A stretch of DNA of 64,000 nt. Source: VRUE01 sp963725085 (lineage in GTDB: Bacteria; Actinomycetota; Thermoleophilia; Solirubrobacterales; 70-9). The stretch lies in NCBI GenBank assembly GCA_963725085.1, contig CAVRXM010000003.1, forward strand, positions 124,001 to 188,000, given 5' to 3'. A model generated the notes under the pieces. That model was not told where the DNA came from and did no database searches. It worked only from the letters and a program-made list of their open reading frames with translations. Both the position numbers and the translations under genes were made by a program. This document shows, in pieces, positions 45,744 to 53,760 of the stretch (positions are counted from its first letter, which is position 1; every line of letters starts with the position of its first letter).

Positions 45744-46165
45744 GCGCTGACCGACCCTTCCGGCCGGCCCGCGACCTCGGCGGCGCGGCCGACACGCTCG
45801 CCGATCCCATAGTGCGCGCAGATGGCGAGCTCGTGCTCGCGCAGCAGCGGCCTCGTCGGGTCGACGGTCGGGGCGTCGTGCATCGGCTCTCTCCCCTGCG
45901 CGGTCCAGACCCGGCCCGCGGCACCGGCGCAATCGCGGATCGGCACCGCGACGAGAATCTGGCGGCGCCGGCCGAACAGCCCGCCGTCCTGCTCCAGCGC
46001 CGCGATCAGCCAGGCCGGGGCGCCGTTCTCAGTGTCGACGTAGAGGGCGCGGACGCGCCCGACCGCGGATCCGCCGGCCTCGTCGAGCTTCCACCCGACC
46101 CAGGCTTTGGCCTGCGCCTGGGAGGGCGGCTCCGCCTCGGGGATCGTCTCGGTGGCGTCAGCCAT
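45725..46165 (-). CDS. Conserved hypothetical protein (PRC-barrel-like)
   Basis: 146 residues starting MADATETIPEAEPPSQAQAKAWVGWKLDEAGGSAVGRVRALYVDTENGAPAWLIAALEQDGGLFGRRRQILVAVPIRDC. The VGWKLDE...VGRV...YVD...PAWLIAA pattern resembles a PRC-barrel. Its ATG overlaps the meaB stop by 8 bases, so it is probably co-translated. Function unknown. Confidence 0.6.
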   Translation of the reverse strand: MADATETIPEAEPPSQAQAKAWVGWKLDEAGGSAVGRVRALYVDTENGAPAWLIAALEQDGGLFGRRRQILVAVPIRDCAGAAGRVWTAQGREPMHDAPTVDPTRPLLREHELAICAHYGIGERVGRAAEVAGRPEGSVSAQPVAV

Positions 46166-47132
46166 CGTCCGTATCCCTCTCGAGCAGCTCCGACGCGGCG
46201 CTTGCCGGGTCGAGCTCGCGCCTGACCACGCGGTCCAGCAGCGCCGCCGTCTCCGGGTCCTCGGCCGCGACCGACTCGAGCCGGCGCCGCATCCGCGAGG
46301 CGGCGATCCCGAGGACCTCGCTGCGGAGGTTGTGGGCGCGCCGCTCCTCGAGCGCGCCGCTGGCCTCGATATGGGCACGGTGCTCGTCGATCTTCTGCGC
46401 CAGCTCGGCGACGCCCTCCCCCCGCGACGCCTCGGTGCGGAGGATCGGGACGTTCCAGCCCTCGGGGTCCTGCGAGAGCGCGAGCACGCTGCGCACCTCG
46501 CGCACCATCGTGTCGGTCATCGGGTGGTCGGCCTTGTTGACGACGATCACGTCGGGGATCTCCATCACCCCGGCCTTGAGCGCCTGGATCGAGTCGCCCG
46601 ATCCGGGCATCAGCGCGAGGACGATCGTGTCGGCATGGTCGACGATGTCGATCTCGGCCTGGCCGACGCCGACCGTCTCGATCAGGACGTCGTCCTTGCC
46701 GGCCGCGTCCATCACCAACGCCACCTGCAGCGCCGCCTCCGAGAGTCCGCCGAGCGCGCCCCGCGAGGCCATCGAACGGATGAAGACGCCGGGGTCGAGG
46801 AAGTGGTCGGAGAGCCGGATCCGGTCGCCGAGCAGGGCGCCGTGGGTGAACGGGCTCGAGGGGTCGATCGAGAGGACCGCTATGTCGCGCTCGGTCTTCC
46901 GGAGCTCGGTCGTGAGCGCCCCGATCAGGGTGCTCTTGCCGACCCCGGGGGGGCCGGTGAAGCCGACGATCCGCGCGCTCCCGGTCCGCGGGTAGACCTC
47001 GCGGACGAGATCCCACCCCGCCGGGTCGTCGGACTCGATCAGGGTGATCGCGCGCGCCAGCGCCCGCTTGTCACCGGCGACGAGCCGCTCGGCGAGGGGG
47101 GCGGTCTTGGCGACGTCAGCCACGGTCACCAT
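46158..47132 (-). CDS. meaB: Methylmalonyl-CoA mutase-associated GTPase MeaB
   Basis: 324 residues of the MeaB/ArgK G3E family. Walker A is in IVGFTGPPGVGKSTLIGAL; Walker B and switch regions in VLSIDPSSPFTHGALLGDRIRL and DDVLIETVGVGQAEIDIVDHAD; the base-specificity motif is VIVVNKADHP. MeaB gates cofactor loading and protects the B12 mutase at 31.8-33.9 kb. The start codon directly follows a repeat of the CTTGCTCGCT family. Confidence 0.95.
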   Translation of the reverse strand: MVTVADVAKTAPLAERLVAGDKRALARAITLIESDDPAGWDLVREVYPRTGSARIVGFTGPPGVGKSTLIGALTTELRKTERDIAVLSIDPSSPFTHGALLGDRIRLSDHFLDPGVFIRSMASRGALGGLSEAALQVALVMDAAGKDDVLIETVGVGQAEIDIVDHADTIVLALMPGSGDSIQALKAGVMEIPDVIVVNKADHPMTDTMVREVRSVLALSQDPEGWNVPILRTEASRGEGVAELAQKIDEHRAHIEASGALEERRAHNLRSEVLGIAASRMRRRLESVAAEDPETAALLDRVVRRELDPASAASELLERDTDDG

Positions 47133-47194
47133 GCCTCGCGCTTCGCTTGCTGCGCGACGAACCAGATATGCACGCTTGCTCGCTCCGCGCTCAC
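47133..47194. repeat. Leader repeat (CTTGCTCGCT family), copy at meaB
   Basis: TCGCGC (47136-47141) pairs with GCGCGA (47152-47157); GAACCAGAT and CGCTTGCTCGCTCC follow, as in the copy before tsaC but with a different stem. On the minus strand it ends GCGCGAGGC immediately before the meaB ATG, so it also supplies the ribosome-binding region. Confidence 0.55.
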
Positions 47195-47204
47195 GTGGCC
47201 AGTC

Positions 47205-47210
47205 TAGAGT
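47205..47210 (+). promoter_or_regulatory. -10 box TAGAGT before the acyltransferase gene
   Basis: It ends 10 bases before the GTG at 47221. No SD is visible. Confidence 0.4.
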
Positions 47211-47220
47211 TCCCGCCGCC

Positions 47221-47877
47221 GTGATCCGCTCGCTCCGCTTCTACGCGCGCAACGGGATGCTGACGCCGAAATACGCGCTGCTCCTCTGCCGATATCTGCG
47301 GCGGAGGTTCTTCACCCGCGCCGGGTGGCGCTGGCGCACCGACGGCCCGGTCTTCTTCGGCAGCGGCCTCGAACTGCAGATCGCCCCCCGCGGCCGGATC
47401 GAGTTCGGCCGCTTCGTCTGGGTCGGCCACGGCAGCAAGATCCGCTGCCACGAGGGCGTCGTCGAGATCGGGTCGAAGACGGTGATCGGCCAGGAGTGCA
47501 CGATCTCCGCCTACCGGCGAGTGCGGATCGGGGAGCAGTGCGTGATCGCCGACCGCGCGATGTTCATCGACTTCGACCACGGCGTCGTCGAGGTCGAGCG
47601 GCCGATCCGCCAACAGGGGATCTACATGCGCGACGTCGAGGTCGGATCCAACGTCTGGATCGGCTACGGAGCCTGCGTCCTGCGCGGGGTCCGGGTCGGC
47701 GACAACTCGATCGTCGGCACCAACTCGGTCGTGACCAAGGACGTCCCGGCGAACGCGGTGGTCGCCGGCAGCCCGGCGCGGGTGATCAGGATGCGCGAGG
47801 AGCCGCGGGACCTGCGCTGGCCGCGCCCGGTCGAGCCCGACCCGAAGGCCGAGACGACGCTGCCGCTCCCCGAGTGA
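47221..47877 (+). CDS. Hexapeptide-repeat acyltransferase (LbH fold)
   Basis: 218 residues. From about residue 65 it is built of left-handed beta-helix hexapeptides: GRFVWVGHGSKIRCHEGVVEIGSKTVIGQECTISAYRRVRIGEQCVIADRAMFIDFDH, then VEVGSNVWIGYGACVLRGVRVGDNSIVGTNSVVTKDVPANAVVAGSPARVI. FIDFDH supplies the catalytic His. GSNVWIGYGACVL and SVVTKDVP match sugar O-acetyltransferases. It converges on the GT4 gene and overlaps it by 92 bases. The mycobacterial MGLP locus also contains such an acyltransferase (Rv3034c), so acylation of the polysaccharide is a possible role. Confidence 0.85.
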   Translation: MIRSLRFYARNGMLTPKYALLLCRYLRRRFFTRAGWRWRTDGPVFFGSGLELQIAPRGRIEFGRFVWVGHGSKIRCHEGVVEIGSKTVIGQECTISAYRRVRIGEQCVIADRAMFIDFDHGVVEVERPIRQQGIYMRDVEVGSNVWIGYGACVLRGVRVGDNSIVGTNSVVTKDVPANAVVAGSPARVIRMREEPRDLRWPRPVEPDPKAETTLPLPE

Positions 47878-49045
47878 GCTCGGCGTAGACAGCGGCGGTC
47901 TGCTCGGCGACGTCGCCCCAGTCAAAGCGACGCAGGTGCTCGTAGGCTTCTGCGACAAGGCGGCGCCCCAGCTCGTCGTCGCAGAGGACCCGCACCGCGA
48001 CCTCGGCCAGCGCTTCGGGGTCGCGGGCCCGGAACCGGAGGCCCGCCTCCTCGTGCGGGACCACCTCGCGCAGGCCGCCGGTGTCGGCGACGATGCAGGG
48101 GCACCCCGACGCCATCGCCTCCAGCGCCACGAGGCCGAACGGCTCGTAGATCGAGGGGACGACGGTGAGGTCGGCGATCCGGTAGAGCGAGTGAAGGACG
48201 TCGTCGCCGATCCAGCCGAGGAAGGTCCCGTGCTCCATCAGGCCCAGCTCCTCGGCCTGGCGGTGAAGCTCGTCCTCGTGGGTGCCGGAGCCGGCGACCA
48301 GGAACCGGGTGCCGGGCGCCTCCTCGATCAGCCGCGGCATCGCCTCCAGCGCCAGCTGGAAGCCCTTCTCGTAGACAAGGCGGCCGATCAGCAGAACGAG
48401 CTTCTCCTCCGGCGCGGCGAACTCCGAGCGCAGCCTCCTCAGCTCGGCCGGGTCCTGCGGCTGGAGGTCATCGGGGTCGATCCCGTTCGGGATCACGCTG
48501 ACGCGCTTCTCCTCGACCCCGAAGATGTCGGCGATCTGTTCGCGCATGTACTGCGAGCAGGCGATCACCCGCTCGGCGCGGTTGGCGATCCAGCGCTCGA
48601 CCTCGTGGATGTAGCTCTGCGGATGCTTTTCGACCCAGCCCTGGTGGCGCCCGTGCTCGGTGGCGTGGATCGTCGTCACCAGCGGCGCTCCGAATCGCTT
48701 GGCGAGGTGGTCGCAGGCATTTGCGACGAGCCAGTCGTGGCCGTGGACGAGGTCGAACTCGAAGCGGTCGCCGAGCTCGACCCCGCTCGCCAGCATGTCG
48801 GAGTTCATCCGCTCGACCCAGGCGACGAACTCGCCGAGGTCGGTCGGGCGCTGCGGCTCGCGGATGCGGTGGACGAAGACGCCGTTCATCCGCTCTTCGG
48901 CCGGCGACTCCTCGCCGCCGCGGGTGAGGACATGGACCTCGACGTCGCGCTCGACCAGGGCCTCGGAGAGCTTGCGGACGTGGCGCGCGAGCCCTCCCTC
49001 GATCAGCGGCGGGTACTCCCAGGAGAGGACGAGGACTCGGGTCAT
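47786..49045 (-). CDS. GT4 glycosyltransferase, glycogen-synthase-like (Rv3032-like)
   Basis: 419 residues. VLVLSWEYPPLIEGGLARHVRKLSEAL is the glycogen-synthase-type N-terminus. DLVHGHDWLVANACDHLAKRFGAPLVTTIHATEHGRHQGW, VIPNGIDPDDL, LLIGRLVYEKGFQLALEAMPRLIE, and VPSIYEPFGLVALEAMASGCPCIVADTGGLREVV carry the sugar-nucleotide Glu and acceptor residues. The last 30 residues overlap the convergent acyltransferase gene; homologues end near VYAELT. It follows the GH57 gene after 10 bases. The likely role is alpha-1,4-glucan chain elongation. Confidence 0.92.
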   Translation of the reverse strand: MTRVLVLSWEYPPLIEGGLARHVRKLSEALVERDVEVHVLTRGGEESPAEERMNGVFVHRIREPQRPTDLGEFVAWVERMNSDMLASGVELGDRFEFDLVHGHDWLVANACDHLAKRFGAPLVTTIHATEHGRHQGWVEKHPQSYIHEVERWIANRAERVIACSQYMREQIADIFGVEEKRVSVIPNGIDPDDLQPQDPAELRRLRSEFAAPEEKLVLLIGRLVYEKGFQLALEAMPRLIEEAPGTRFLVAGSGTHEDELHRQAEELGLMEHGTFLGWIGDDVLHSLYRIADLTVVPSIYEPFGLVALEAMASGCPCIVADTGGLREVVPHEEAGLRFRARDPEALAEVAVRVLCDDELGRRLVAEAYEHLRRFDWGDVAEQTAAVYAELTRGAAASSRPSGRARPGAASAGPAAPRAS

Positions 49046-49055
49046 CCGACAGGGA

Positions 49056-50468
49056 TCAGGGCTGCAGGAGCGATGAGATGCTCAGGTCCGGGGCTAGCGA
49101 GCGCATGTGCGAATCGGTGGCTGCGGGTGAGTCTATGGCCTCGAGTGCGGCCTCGGAGTGGTGCGTGGCGCGCTGGTAGGCGTAATCGCCCGCCTCGCCG
49201 CGTTGGTCGAGGAAGGCCCAGTCGCTGGACTGGACGGCGAGGAGCTCGCGGGCGGCGCGCGTCGCCGCCGCCCCGCGCAGGCCGCGGGAGAGCGCCCGCA
49301 GCAGCCGTAGCTCGAGTCGCCTCGCGCCCCAGGCGAGGTCGGCGACAGGGGGCGAGTCCCAGGTCCGCAGCCCCTTCCCCTCGCCCCAGGTCGAGGCCTC
49401 GAGCGCGCGCTCGACCGGCTCGTGCTCTGCGAGCGCCTCGCTCGCGGTGAGGAGCCTGACACCGGCCGCGTCGGCTCCGTCGATGACCTCGCCGAGCCAG
49501 GCGGCGCCCTCCGACCACCAGTGGCCGAGCAGCTCGGTGTCGATCGCGAAGACCAGCAGGCCGCGCCGCCCGCGCGCAGCCGAGAACTCGCGGAGGCGGG
49601 CGGCGGCGGCGGCGAGGAACTCCCCGGCCTGGCGCCGGGTCGCCTCGCGGGCGGCTTCGGGCTCGTAGGCGCCGCCGCCGACCTTCCAGATCCGGATCCC
49701 GCGCAGCGATTTGCCGGCGAACTGGGCGTAGGCGGGGTCTGAGGGGTAGCCGTCGAGCGACCAGAGCCAGCTCACCGCCTCCCAGTCGATCGGCAGCGCG
49801 GCCGGGCCGGCCGCGGTCGAGACCGGGGTCAGCGCGTCGAGCGGCTCGCGGTGGGCGCTCTGATCGACGCAGAACCAGCGCACCCCCTGCTCCGCGAGGC
49901 GATCCTCGAGCCCAGGGACGTAGGCGCACTCGGGGAGCCAGAAGCCCCCTGCCCAGCCGAACCGGCGCCGGTGCGAGCGAATCCCGGCGTCGAGCTGCAG
50001 CCGCAGCGCCGGCCGGGTCGCGAGCATCGGCAGGACCGCATGGGTCGCGGCCGAGGCGGCGAGCTCGACCCGGCCCGCCTCCCCCGCCTCGCGGAAGGCC
50101 CGCAGCGGGTCGCCTCCGACGGCGTCGAGCAGCCCGAGCGCGCGCCGGTAGCGGTCGAGCTCGGCCGCGCAAGCCTCCCGGCACTCCGGCGGCACCTCCT
50201 CGAGGTCGGCCTCGGCGGCCCCGACCCGCAGCGCGACCAGGAACTCGCGCAGGCGCTCGCGCGCGCCGGCGTCCTCGAGCTGGTCGGCGAGCACCGGGGT
50301 AACCGTCAGCGTCACCCGCTCGGCGACCTCCAGCACCGGCAGGTAGGAGCGGACCACGGCGTCGAACAGCCACTCCTCGCCGAACGGGTAGGTGCCGAAG
50401 CCCTCGACGTAGGGCATGTGGGAGTGGAGGACGATCGCCAGGTCGCCGGCGCTCTCGCCTCGACTCAT
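49056..50468 (-). CDS. GH57 alpha-1,4-glucan branching enzyme (Rv3031-like)
   Basis: 470 residues. GH57 motifs: DLAIVLHSHMPYVEG (motif 1), GGFWLPECAYVPGLED with the catalytic Glu, VFAIDTELLGHWWSEG with the catalytic Asp, and STWGEGKGLRTWDSP. The C-terminal helical domain ends RATHHSEAALEAI. ATG at 50468 (MSRGESAGDLAIVLHSHMPYVEG) is preferred over 50531. It lies 13 bases after the methyltransferase and 10 before the GT4 gene, as a three-gene operon. Confidence 0.92.
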   Translation of the reverse strand: MSRGESAGDLAIVLHSHMPYVEGFGTYPFGEEWLFDAVVRSYLPVLEVAERVTLTVTPVLADQLEDAGARERLREFLVALRVGAAEADLEEVPPECREACAAELDRYRRALGLLDAVGGDPLRAFREAGEAGRVELAASAATHAVLPMLATRPALRLQLDAGIRSHRRRFGWAGGFWLPECAYVPGLEDRLAEQGVRWFCVDQSAHREPLDALTPVSTAAGPAALPIDWEAVSWLWSLDGYPSDPAYAQFAGKSLRGIRIWKVGGGAYEPEAAREATRRQAGEFLAAAAARLREFSAARGRRGLLVFAIDTELLGHWWSEGAAWLGEVIDGADAAGVRLLTASEALAEHEPVERALEASTWGEGKGLRTWDSPPVADLAWGARRLELRLLRALSRGLRGAAATRAARELLAVQSSDWAFLDQRGEAGDYAYQRATHHSEAALEAIDSPAATDSHMRSLAPDLSISSLLQP

Positions 50469-50481
50469 GCCAGCGACCGGG

Positions 50482-51243
50482 TCATGCCTTGCAGACGGCG
50501 ACAAAGTCCAGCGCCCGCTCCAGGCCGTCACTGCGCAGGCGGAAGTCGGAGGCGGCGATGGCAGGCGTGAACCGGTCGTAGAACGGCTTTGTCAGGCCGA
50601 GGCGCTTGTGGATCGAGTCCCAGCCGAGCCCGATCGCCAGCGCGTGCGCGCGCAGCTTGCGGGCGTGGAAGAGCCCGAGGAGCTCGACCCGGCCGAAGTG
50701 CGCCTCGCAGAGCCCGCGGAACTCCTCGGCACGGTACTCCTTCACGTGCCAGGGGTTCTCGGACTTCTCCGCCCCGGGAGGCGCCAGGGTCAGCAGGTTC
50801 GGGGTCGAGACGAAGGCGACGCCCCCCTCCCCCATCATCGACTTGAAGTGCTCGAGGATCGCGCCGGGGTCCTGCACATGCTCGATCGTCTGCAGGAAGA
50901 CGACCGCGTCGCAGGGCTCGGAGAAGCTCTCGACCAGATCTCGCTCGAAGCGCAGGTTCGGTCGCATGTAGCGGAGCCGCGCGTGCTCGTGCGCCTCGGG
51001 GTTGGCGTCGACACCGACCACGCTCTGGGCCGCGCCGGCGAGCACATCGGAGCCGTAGCCCTCGCCGCAGGCCATGTCGACCACCCGCTTGCCGGCGACT
51101 CGCTCGGCGATCCACTCGTAGACGACGAGGTGGCGCCGGTACCAGTAGTTCTCCTCGGGGACGTCGGGGAGGGTCCGCTCGCCGGTCAGCGGCAGCGGCG
51201 GCACGCCCGGCGGCTGGTTTTCCTGGAGGTACTCGATATCCAT
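50482..51243 (-). CDS. SAM-dependent methyltransferase (Rv3030-like)
   Basis: 253 residues. PLTGERTLPDVPEENYWYRRHLVVYEWIAERVAGKRVVDMACGEGYGSDVLAGAAQSVVGVDANPEAHEHAR has SAM motif I (DMACGEGYG) and the acidic ribose contact. AVVFLQTIEHVQDPGAILEHFKSMMGEGGVAFVSTPN is motifs II-III. LTGERT...ENYWYRRH is a signature I associate with the mycobacterial Rv3030 family, the methylglucose lipopolysaccharide methyltransferase. ATG at 51243. First gene of the MT-GH57-GT4 unit. Confidence 0.88.
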   Translation of the reverse strand: MDIEYLQENQPPGVPPLPLTGERTLPDVPEENYWYRRHLVVYEWIAERVAGKRVVDMACGEGYGSDVLAGAAQSVVGVDANPEAHEHARLRYMRPNLRFERDLVESFSEPCDAVVFLQTIEHVQDPGAILEHFKSMMGEGGVAFVSTPNLLTLAPPGAEKSENPWHVKEYRAEEFRGLCEAHFGRVELLGLFHARKLRAHALAIGLGWDSIHKRLGLTKPFYDRFTPAIAASDFRLRSDGLERALDFVAVCKA

Positions 51244-51265
51244 GCCGCAGACGGTATTGAGTGGG

Positions 51266-52798
51266 TCAGTTCGCGCGGAGGGTGACTCGGGTGCGCAGCG
51301 TCGCCGGTGCTCCACCCGGGGGCGTGTAGGTGAGCTTGGCAACTGCTTTCAGCCTGCCGGTCGAGGCGAGCTTCGCCTTCTTGGCGCCGATCGGCTTGAG
51401 CAGGACCGCGGTCTTGCCGGACGCGCTCCTGGAGACGGTTTTGAAGCCTTTCGTGGCCAGTTTCATGGTGCCCGGCTCGGCAGGGAGCTCGACCGCCAGC
51501 TTCGCCGAGCCCTTTTTCAGATTTCGCTTCAGCTTGCCGGCTTTGAAAATCGCCGACGGAGGCGAGGTCTGGCTCGCGGTACCGGCGATGTTGGTCCCGA
51601 TGCTCTGACAGCGGTAGTTGCCGACCTCATTGGCGATGAACTCTTCCGATAGAGCCTGAGTCGGGAGGCCGTGGTTGAAGACGCCGAAGCTCTTGACCTG
51701 CGCCCCGTCGCGTGTCAGGACGTCGACGATCGTGACCGGCGCCCGATAGAGGTGGGCCTCGACCAGGTCGGGCGCGAAGCTCCCGCCCGAGCAGGAAAGC
51801 GATGAGCCGATCAGCTTCGGCAGCGGCGAGGGCCTGTGCTTGCGCTTGAATCTCGGAGTCGGAGGCGGTCTCACCGACAGGGTCGCCGCGCTGGTCGCCT
51901 TCGGCTCTTTGTAGATCGTCGGGTAGTTGGGGCCGCTTTCTTTCGGCAGGTCGGACGGGAGCGTCGCCCCGCCACTGCCGTTCGTGTTGAGGAAGGAGAG
52001 CTCGTTGCCGGCGAAGAGGGCGGTGTAGATCCTCCCCGCCTCGGGGTCGAGGGCGACTCCGTAGTTGCCCTCCATTTCCAGGCCCCGCCTGTCGACCTCG
52101 ACCGAGTTGGAGCCGTCGAGGTTGGCGGCGGAAATCGCCCCGGGGGCGGTGTCGTTGGCCCAGTAGATCCGCTGCGCAGCGCCGTCGATGGCCAGGCCGA
52201 AGGGATACTGGATGGGAGCGGAGCCGGTGATGTTGAGATTCCCCCCGCCGCTTCCGTCGAGGCTCGCAAAGGCGATCGTGCCGCCGAAGGTGGTGTTGGT
52301 CCAGTAGACCCGGTTCGCCGCCGGGTAGACCGTGGCCCCGAAAGGGCTCGCCACGATCGCCCCGGTGGTGTCGAGGTCGCCGCCGCCGCTGCCGTCGACC
52401 CTGGCGTAGGAGATCTGGCCGCTTTCGTTCGACCAGAGGACTCGACGACCCTGCGGGTCGAAGGACAGTCCCGAGGGCCCGCTGACCGTGGCCGCGCCCG
52501 TCTCGAGGTCGCCGCCCCCGCTGCCGTCCAGGTTCGCCCAGTTGATCTTGCCCTGCGCCTGATTGGCCCAGTAGACGCGTTCCCGAACGGGGTCGATCGC
52601 GTTGCCGAACCCGTATCCCATCGGTGAGAGCGTCGCCGCCCCCGGGTTCACCTCGTGGATGCCGCCGCTGCCGTCGAGGTTTGCCCACTGCACCGTTCCG
52701 CTGTCGAAGCTGGTCCAGTAGATCCGGTCGGAAGCATGGGCTGTCGCTGCCATCGGCACCGAAATGGCCAGCGCGATCACGACTGCGATCCTCTTCAC
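51266..52798 (-). CDS. Secreted beta-propeller protein (LDLR class B-like repeats)
   Basis: 510 residues from a GTG at 52798. The signal peptide is KRIAVVIALAISVPMAATAHA. Six or so repeats of the form RVYWAN...WANLDGSGGGDL (residues 25-280) are LY/YWTD-type propeller blades. A linker follows, then a C-terminal region (KKGSAKLAVELPAEPGTMKLATKGFKTVSRSASGKTAVLLKPIGAKKAKLASTGRLKAVAKLTYTP) of the kind that ends many large secreted proteins in this order. Probable extracellular binding protein; ligand unknown. It starts 44 bases from the divergent methyltransferase. Confidence 0.8.
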   Translation of the reverse strand: MKRIAVVIALAISVPMAATAHASDRIYWTSFDSGTVQWANLDGSGGIHEVNPGAATLSPMGYGFGNAIDPVRERVYWANQAQGKINWANLDGSGGGDLETGAATVSGPSGLSFDPQGRRVLWSNESGQISYARVDGSGGGDLDTTGAIVASPFGATVYPAANRVYWTNTTFGGTIAFASLDGSGGGNLNITGSAPIQYPFGLAIDGAAQRIYWANDTAPGAISAANLDGSNSVEVDRRGLEMEGNYGVALDPEAGRIYTALFAGNELSFLNTNGSGGATLPSDLPKESGPNYPTIYKEPKATSAATLSVRPPPTPRFKRKHRPSPLPKLIGSSLSCSGGSFAPDLVEAHLYRAPVTIVDVLTRDGAQVKSFGVFNHGLPTQALSEEFIANEVGNYRCQSIGTNIAGTASQTSPPSAIFKAGKLKRNLKKGSAKLAVELPAEPGTMKLATKGFKTVSRSASGKTAVLLKPIGAKKAKLASTGRLKAVAKLTYTPPGGAPATLRTRVTLRAN

Positions 52799-52827
52799 GC
52801 CGAAAACGCTACTAACCCAGGCGCAGC

Positions 52828-52833
52828 TAGAGT
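52828..52833 (+). promoter_or_regulatory. -10 box TAGAGT before the methyltransferase at 52842
   Basis: It ends 8 bases before the ATG at 52842; leaderless start expected. Confidence 0.45.
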
Positions 52834-52841
52834 GGCGCGCC

Positions 52842-53759
52842 ATGCCTGCCTCGCCCACAGACACGTCTGAGCACATCAAGGACGTCAACACCCGCTACCA
52901 CGACGCCGCGGCCCACGAATACGACGCCAAGTGGGGCATCGACTTCGGCGCCACCGGCCAGCGCCAGGTGCGGCTGAAGCTCTCGAAGGCACTCGGCGGA
53001 CTCGACGGCGAGCGTTTCGGCGACGGGCTCGAGATCGGCTCGGGAACCGGTTACTTCTCGCTCAACCTCGTCCAGCTCGGGATCGTCGAGCGCCTCACCG
53101 CGACCGACATCTCTCCGGGAATGCTGGAGCGTCTCGCGGGGACGGCGGGGATGCTCGGGGTCGAGGCTACGACGGTGGCGACTGACGCCGAGGAGCTCCC
53201 GTTCGAGGACGCCAGCTTCGACATCGTCTTCGGCCACGCGGTCCTCCACCACATCCCCGACGTCGAGCGCGCCTTCTCGGAGTTCCGCCGGGTGCTGCGA
53301 CCGGGCGGGGCAATCGTCTTTGCCGGCGAGCCGTCCCGCTACGGCGACCGGCTGGCCGAGGTCCCGAAGCGGGCCGGGATGCTCGCCGCCCCGATCTGGC
53401 GGACAGCGGTCGGAGCGCGACCCCGCAGCGTCCCCGAGGCCGAGATCTCGCACGACCACTCGCTCGAGGCCGAGGTCGACGTCCACGCCTTCGCCCCGGC
53501 CGACCTCCGCCGCCTGCTGCGCGATGCCGGCTTCGAGCGTCGGCGGGTCTGCGGCGAGGAGCTCCTCGCCAACGCCTGGGGCTGGGGCCTGCGGACCCTC
53601 GAGTCGACTGCGGAGCCCGAATCGGTCTCCTGGAGCTGGCGTAGGTTCGCCTTCAACAGCTACATCGCCCTGCAGAAGGTGGACACGCAGCTGCTCGAGC
53701 CGCGCCTCCCGGCCGAGCTCTTCTACAACCTGCTCGCCTCTGGCCGCCGGCCGGCCTGA
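52842..53759 (+). CDS. Class I SAM-dependent methyltransferase
   Basis: 305 residues. Motif I FGDGLEIGSGTGYFSLNL, then ATDISPGMLERLA, TDAEELPFEDASFDIVFGHAVLHHIPDVERAFSEFRRVLRPGGAIVFAGEP (methyltransferase 11 type). The C-terminal half includes LLRDAGFERRRVCGEELLANAWGWGLRTLES. No marker of the substrate. It is separated from the MGLP-like genes by the propeller and lies on the other strand, so a link to them is only possible. Confidence 0.85.
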   Translation: MPASPTDTSEHIKDVNTRYHDAAAHEYDAKWGIDFGATGQRQVRLKLSKALGGLDGERFGDGLEIGSGTGYFSLNLVQLGIVERLTATDISPGMLERLAGTAGMLGVEATTVATDAEELPFEDASFDIVFGHAVLHHIPDVERAFSEFRRVLRPGGAIVFAGEPSRYGDRLAEVPKRAGMLAAPIWRTAVGARPRSVPEAEISHDHSLEAEVDVHAFAPADLRRLLRDAGFERRRVCGEELLANAWGWGLRTLESTAEPESVSWSWRRFAFNSYIALQKVDTQLLEPRLPAELFYNLLASGRRPA

Positions 53760-53760
53760 G

